Shown here piece by piece: positions 60,884 to 64,000 of a stretch of DNA of 64,000 nucleotides. A program made the position numbers and the translations under genes. The notes below the pieces were generated by a model. The model saw nothing but the letters and a program-made list of their open reading frames with translations. It was not told the DNA's origin and made no database searches. The DNA comes from QHXW01 sp035280425. GTDB taxonomy: Bacteria > Acidobacteriota > Terriglobia > Bryobacterales > Bryobacteraceae. Within the stretch, counting starts at the first letter, position 1; each line of letters starts with the position of its first letter. The stretch lies in the NCBI GenBank assembly GCA_035280425.1, contig DATEFW010000026.1, forward strand, positions 1 through 64,000, in the 5' to 3' direction.

Positions 60884-63657
60884 TAAAAGCTAAACCTCAC
60901 ACCGAGCTGAATCACGCGCCCGCCGCGCGAACCGATGATTTTGCCGGCGTTCACGTTGGGAGCGCTGGCGGGGCCGATCACCGGATCGGGATCGTTCCAG
61001 TTGGCATGATTCAGGAAATTGAAGCCGGAGGCATTGAGTTCGACGGCCCGATCGGCGCCCACCGTGAACCGCTTACTGAGGCTCAGGTCGTAATCCTGAG
61101 TACCGGGATTGCGCAGCGTGGGACTGGTGCGCGAGGCATCGCCGATAGTGAAATCCGGCGGCTGATCGAAGGCGGCGGGATTGAACCATTGCGCCGGGCC
61201 GGGATTGGCGACCTGCGGATCGACGCCGGGCACCACGTTCACATTCAATGCACTGACGACGTTGCCGGTATTGTTGAATTCCGGATGGAGCGCGACCGGC
61301 GTGCCGCTCGCCACCGCCGCGGTTCCGCTGAACGACCATCCATCCACCAGATACCGGCGCCAGTCCGGAAACGTCAGGAACGGTTTGTTGGGCCCAAGCG
61401 GCAGTTCGTAGCTGTAGCTCAGTTGCAGACGTTGCGGCTGGTTGTAAGCCGTGAGCGACCAGTCGTTGCGGCGGTTGTAAAAATCCTGGATGCCGTAAGG
61501 GCCGGAATAATCGTCGAGCTGCTTGGAGAATTCGTAATAAGCGCTGACGGAGAGCCCTTTGGAGGCGCGCTTCTCCACTCGCACAAAGCCGGCATCGCGC
61601 TGGTAGCGGCCGACCGGATAGGAGCTATAGAGCTGGAAACCTTTGTATTGCGGATAAGGCCGCAAAGACGCATTGAAAGTTTCGTCATTGAGCTGGTCGC
61701 GAAAGCTCAGCGCCGAAAGCGGAATGGCGTTGGGGTTGGCTGCGTCGTCGCTGACCGCCAGGTTCCGGCCGCCGGAATAGGATGCGCCGGCGGAAACGAC
61801 CATCGATCCCGGCAGTTCGCGCTCTATGGAAACGGATGCCGATTGATAAAGCGGCTCACGGCTGCTCTGATCGATCAGATCGGCGACCGTGTTGTTGGCG
61901 GCATCCGGCCGCAGATCGGGCAGTGGATGAGCGGGCGGCGGCAATTGAAGGGCGAGCTGCGTGGCCGGCGCCAGTTGCACGTTGGGCGAGATGAACGTTT
62001 CGTAGCCGTTGAAGCCCTGGGTGCCCCACTGGCCCTCATAAATGGGAACGGCGTAGTACGAGCGATAATAACTGGCGCGAAATACAGTTTTGGAATCTCC
62101 TGTCAGGTTCCAGGCGAGGCTTGCGCTCGGGTTGAAACGTGTCACGACGGGCCGAAAGCCGCGGCTTTCTCCGTTAAGTCCGGCAGCGACGAGCGCGCCA
62201 TCCAGTCCGTTGGCGGGATTAACGGCACTGAGATCGATGGTGGATTGCCGGTTGTATTTTTCCACCCGCGGCGTCTGGCGCACGGCGGTAAGCCCGATGC
62301 TGAGCGCCAGGCCTTTGCGGAGATCGTAGTGATCGCGAAAAGACAGGGAAGCGTCATTGCGGCGGAAGTAGGATGGCGCGCCGACGAAACTCTGCTCGGC
62401 ATATTCCGGCAGCCCAAGCAGAAAACTGGCGAACGCGTGGCCGGTATCGATAATTCCCGGCAGGCTGGTCAATCCCGGTGAAAACCGAAAGTAACCCGAG
62501 GGATACTGCGGCCAATACGTGTTCACCTGGTACAGCACGTATTGGGCAGAAGCGCGCAGCGAGTGCTTGCCCCAGCGCGTGGAAATCCCGTCGGTAAAGA
62601 CGTATGTATTGCGGGCGTTCTTCGAGGCGGGATAGGACCGGCCCATCGAGAGATAGGGCTGAAACTGGTAATCGGGGAAAGGCGCGCTGTCCACGCCGCT
62701 GCGGGAGGTCGAGGAGCTGGCTTCCACCGTCGCGGTGTTGACCGTCTGCGCCGATGCGGTGAATACGTGTTCCATGGACCCGCGGCGAGTCGTAAAGACG
62801 TTATTCGACGGCCCGGGATTGGCAATCGTCGGAAACCACGGCGCGGCATCCAGCAGTCCATTCGAGAAAGCCAACTCGGCCGAGATGCGCTGCCGCTCGT
62901 GAATGGCGTGATCCACCTTGCCGATCATGCCTCCGGCCGTATTGGTTTCGGGCGTGTTGACGAAATAGTTGTTCTGGAAAAACGGACCCACGGCGACGTT
63001 TGGCTCGGGGTAGAGCGGAAGCGCGTTGAGCGCAATGGGGCTCAGGCGATTCGCGGGAATCGCATTGCCGGGAAAAGGATCGCGCAGGTACTGCAGGTTG
63101 GTCAGCGAGACGGGCTGAGAAGCATTGAAGGCCGGGTTAAGACGGGTCGACTGCGGATCGAAGATGGGCAGCAGGCTGCCCGCCTGATCGACCACGTGGG
63201 AATAATCACCGGTGCGCTCGGGAACGGTCGGAATGGTGGCGAGGCGGGTGCGCGAGATGTGCTCATCCACACCTTCGTAAGAGAGCGAAACATAGGTGCC
63301 GTTCTTGCCGTGTGTCAGGCCGGGAAACACGAACGGTCCGGCGATATTAAATCCGAACTGGTTGCGGCGCAGCAGGGATTTGCTCTCGCCGCGCTGCCGG
63401 ATTTCGTGCGGGATGGCGTCCAGAAAATCGTTGCGGAAATTTTCGTAAAGGCGGCCGTGCCAGTCTTTGAGCGCCTCGATGTTGCGCGGCTTGCGGCGTG
63501 AATTTTCCCCGCGCAGGCCTAAATTGGCGGTCTGGATCTTGAATTCCTGGACAGCGCGTTCGACCTCGCTGGGCTGCTTTGGCGGGGCGGATGCAGGCTG
63601 CTGCGCGCACAAGCCCGCCGCAAGGCACACCAACACGGCGGGGGATGCTATCCGCAT
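60883..63657 (-). CDS. Oar-like outer-membrane beta-barrel, lacking usual N-terminal domains
   Basis: A 924-residue exported protein of the Oar/TonB-dependent receptor type abundant in Acidobacteria. It has a signal peptide (AGLCAQ). The barrel segments are typical (RRNQFGFNIAGPFVFPGLTHGKNGT, the LSPIALNALPLYPEPN loop, SNNVFTTRRGS) and it ends in RVIQLGVRFSF with a C-terminal Phe. The N-terminal carboxypeptidase-regulatory domain and a standard plug domain, which usually add about 200 residues, are not seen. It is the first gene of an operon with the VWA and coiled-coil proteins. Ligand unknown. Confidence 0.87.
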   Translation of the reverse strand: MRIASPAVLVCLAAGLCAQQPASAPPKQPSEVERAVQEFKIQTANLGLRGENSRRKPRNIEALKDWHGRLYENFRNDFLDAIPHEIRQRGESKSLLRRNQFGFNIAGPFVFPGLTHGKNGTYVSLSYEGVDEHISRTRLATIPTVPERTGDYSHVVDQAGSLLPIFDPQSTRLNPAFNASQPVSLTNLQYLRDPFPGNAIPANRLSPIALNALPLYPEPNVAVGPFFQNNYFVNTPETNTAGGMIGKVDHAIHERQRISAELAFSNGLLDAAPWFPTIANPGPSNNVFTTRRGSMEHVFTASAQTVNTATVEASSSTSRSGVDSAPFPDYQFQPYLSMGRSYPASKNARNTYVFTDGISTRWGKHSLRASAQYVLYQVNTYWPQYPSGYFRFSPGLTSLPGIIDTGHAFASFLLGLPEYAEQSFVGAPSYFRRNDASLSFRDHYDLRKGLALSIGLTAVRQTPRVEKYNRQSTIDLSAVNPANGLDGALVAAGLNGESRGFRPVVTRFNPSASLAWNLTGDSKTVFRASYYRSYYAVPIYEGQWGTQGFNGYETFISPNVQLAPATQLALQLPPPAHPLPDLRPDAANNTVADLIDQSSREPLYQSASVSIERELPGSMVVSAGASYSGGRNLAVSDDAANPNAIPLSALSFRDQLNDETFNASLRPYPQYKGFQLYSSYPVGRYQRDAGFVRVEKRASKGLSVSAYYEFSKQLDDYSGPYGIQDFYNRRNDWSLTAYNQPQRLQLSYSYELPLGPNKPFLTFPDWRRYLVDGWSFSGTAAVASGTPVALHPEFNNTGNVVSALNVNVVPGVDPQVANPGPAQWFNPAAFDQPPDFTIGDASRTSPTLRNPGTQDYDLSLSKRFTVGADRAVELNASGFNFLNHANWNDPDPVIGPASAPNVNAGKIIGSRGGRVIQLGVRFSF

Positions 63658-63785
63658 ATCACCAGTTTAATCGACATGCGCGATAGATGAGTTAAGATCC
63701 TTCAAAACAATTTCTTGCAGGCAATGAGCTAGGGGCAGGGAATAATGGAAATCTATCAGTTCGGAAGCGAACGATGACCGTTGGC

Positions 63786-63992
63786 CTACTGAACCTGTTG
63801 TAGCTTGGCCAGCGATTCGTTCAATCCGGCGAGTTCCCGTTCTACGTCGCGAGGCCGGCGGCGTTCGGGGGCGGGGAGTCTGCCGCCGCGCTCCAGTTCC
63901 AACCATAATTGCCGGCTGCGCTGGTAAAAAGTCTGGGCTTTCGAGGCTTGTTCCAGGCGCAGGGACAGCGCCGTATTGTTTGCCGAAGCCAT
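63786..63992 (-). CDS. Hypothetical protein, probably partial at the window edge
   Basis: A 68-codon frame read toward the left, starting at an ATG 8 bp from the window end. The frame stays open upstream to the edge, so the gene may begin outside. The sequence (QRSRQLWLELERGG, then AGLNESLAKLQQVQ) is helical and probably coiled. No family recognised. Confidence 0.5.
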   Translation of the reverse strand: MASANNTALSLRLEQASKAQTFYQRSRQLWLELERGGRLPAPERRRPRDVERELAGLNESLAKLQQVQ

Positions 63993-64000
63993 ACGAGCGT

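Noticed and set aside
60868..62481. 537-codon plus-strand frame opposite the barrel gene
   Set aside because: Shadow of a minus-strand barrel gene with a signal peptide and a C-terminal Phe; nothing recognisable in the plus-strand product.

Overview
The window is a GC-rich bacterial chromosome segment that looks acidobacterial, closest in style to the Bryobacterales/Solibacter group. The clues are a VWFA-type secreted protein of the kind common in Acidobacteria beside an Oar-like outer-membrane barrel, a ~1050-residue BNR/sortilin-type propeller protein, a DUF1501/DUF1549/DUF1553/cytochrome c operon, a PEP-CTERM protein, many Tat-exported enzymes and several hybrid histidine kinases. This placement is inferred from gene content; no 16S rRNA or other phylogenetic marker is present. 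I found no rRNA, tRNA, CRISPR array or intact insertion sequence.

Layout. 0-2.8 kb: pyrimidine operon pyrR-pyrB-pyrC. 3.0-8.2 kb: a PEP-CTERM protein closed by a strong terminator, then a coupled set of M28 peptidase, a beta-lactamase/M29-like fusion and an RraA-like protein. 8.2-20.8 kb: an eroded zone with three large GT-C/YfhO-type membrane proteins, a methyltransferase, a DSD1-family PLP enzyme, fragments of IS630, IS91 and IS21 transposases, and broken genes (a YfhO tail copy, a phytanoyl-CoA dioxygenase). 20.8-32.6 kb: glycogen phosphorylase, a TonB receptor/periplasmic binding protein/hybrid kinase cassette, msrA and the BNR protein. 32.9-40 kb: hybrid kinase, a second methyltransferase paralogous to the one at 15 kb, a beta-helix protein, a lysyl-oxidase homologue, an array of tiny ORFs and a Tat-exported protein. 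40-43.4 kb: holin-like protein, APC transporter, HtrA-like protease and a single-domain response regulator. 43.4-46.3 kb: a sugar/sugar-acid type catabolic trio (FAH-family enzyme, TIM-barrel isomerase, PMI-like cupin) with 4-nt overlaps. 46.3-54.4 kb: an operon of DUF1501, DUF1549/1553, cytochrome c/WD40 and PPC-domain proteins, interrupted by a DUF4258/DUF2283 pair. 54.5-64 kb: TPR protein, two small coupled genes, an atypical LuxR-type regulator, a Shewanella-like phosphatase, and a coiled-coil/VWA/barrel operon.

The least expected item is on the minus strand at 38330-38603. Three copies of a 113-bp repeat each carry a Shine-Dalgarno sequence, an ATG and a 14-15 codon ORF encoding the basic peptide MKTRTNVKAGRPRK or a close variant. 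Copies 2 and 3 differ at four codon positions and all four changes are synonymous, which suggests the peptide itself is selected. Nearby, a 26-bp segment is repeated exactly upstream of the lysyl-oxidase gene and of the Tat-protein gene that flank the array.

All family assignments come from reading motifs; none was checked by database search.
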